Shown here one piece after another: positions 12,671 to 12,830 of a DNA stretch of 12,830 bases. Source of the stretch: an uncultured Dorea sp. Lineage in GTDB: Bacteria > Bacillota > Clostridia > Lachnospirales > Lachnospiraceae. The DNA is taken from contig CAJULU010000051.1 in the NCBI GenBank assembly GCA_910587575.1, positions 19,175-32,004 on the forward strand. The letters run 5' to 3'. Position 1 is the stretch's first letter, and the number at the start of each line of letters is the position of its first letter. The position numbers were made by a program, and so were the translations under genes. The notes below the pieces were generated by a model that saw only the letters and a list, made by a program, of their open reading frames with translations, had not been told where the DNA came from and searched no databases.

Positions 12671-12830
12671 ATGACAAGTTCATCAAACAGAGCAGCAGTA
12701 CCTGAGGCAAAGGGAGCATTAGACAAGTTCAAATATGAGGTGGCAAACGAATTGGGCGTGCCGCTTACAGATGGTTACAACGGAGACCTGACTTCCAGAC
12801 AGAACGGTTCTGTTGGCGGGTATATGGTTA
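12671..12830 (+). CDS. Alpha/beta-type small acid-soluble spore protein (partial, runs off the right edge)
   Basis: The 53 visible residues begin MTSSSNRAAVPEAKGALDKF and include KYEVANELGVPL, the region cut by the germination protease GPR, and YNGDLTSRQNGSVGGYMV, the DNA-binding core of alpha/beta-type SASPs. These proteins coat and protect spore DNA, so the host forms endospores. A strong AAGGAGGAG lies 9 bases before the ATG. The 90-bp gap behind recG holds a 6-bp hairpin (GTAACA/TGTTAC) and a TATACTA that resembles a forespore sigma-G -10, but no good -35. Confidence 0.95.
   Translation, partial: MTSSSNRAAVPEAKGALDKFKYEVANELGVPLTDGYNGDLTSRQNGSVGGYMV

Overview
The window joins two very different pieces of DNA. 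The right part (about 7.97-12.83 kb, + strand) is core chromosome of a low-to-mid GC, spore-forming Firmicute, probably a Lachnospiraceae-type Clostridium. It carries rpmB (L28), an Asp23/YloU-family gene, a FakA/YloV-type DAK2 gene, recG, and the start of an alpha/beta-type small acid-soluble spore protein gene. The order rpmB-yloU-yloV-recG is a known Firmicutes arrangement. recG is broken by a frameshift near its 3' end.

The left part (1 to about 7.96 kb) is coded entirely on the - strand and is AT-richer. It reads as an integrated filamentous phage (inovirus) of a Gram-positive host. In transcription order from the right it holds: an unknown 89-aa protein; a Lys/Ala/Thr-tailed probable DNA-binding protein; a candidate ssDNA-binding protein; a roughly 700-bp non-coding region full of hairpins, including a 62-bp hairpin present twice; a membrane protein; a 49-aa membrane peptide; a 53-aa major-coat-type protein; a Rho-independent terminator; a 546-aa pIII-like attachment protein; a pVI-like two-helix membrane protein; a Cys-rich small ORF overlapping the next gene; a Zot/pI-family morphogenesis ATPase; an HUH rolling-circle Rep; two small proteins, one with a membrane segment; and the first 42 codons of an IS30-type transposase that runs off the left edge. 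No secretin (pIV) is seen in the window, as expected for a host with one membrane.

The gene layout gives a coherent life cycle: HUH Rep and a ssDNA-binding protein for rolling-circle replication, small hydrophobic coat proteins inserted in the membrane, Zot ATPase for extrusion, pIII/pVI-like proteins for tip structure and attachment, and possibly the IS30-like enzyme for integration. The least explained features are at DNA level. A 16-bp near-palindrome (GTTCAYACGTMYGAAC) occurs seven times, always in the same orientation, in coding and leader sequence. A 34-bp inverted repeat lies beside the transposase gene. A 77-nt hairpin sits inside the zot 3' end. Most phage genes use a G-run Shine-Dalgarno in place of the canonical form, and the predicted coat and ssDNA-binding genes are the clear exceptions.
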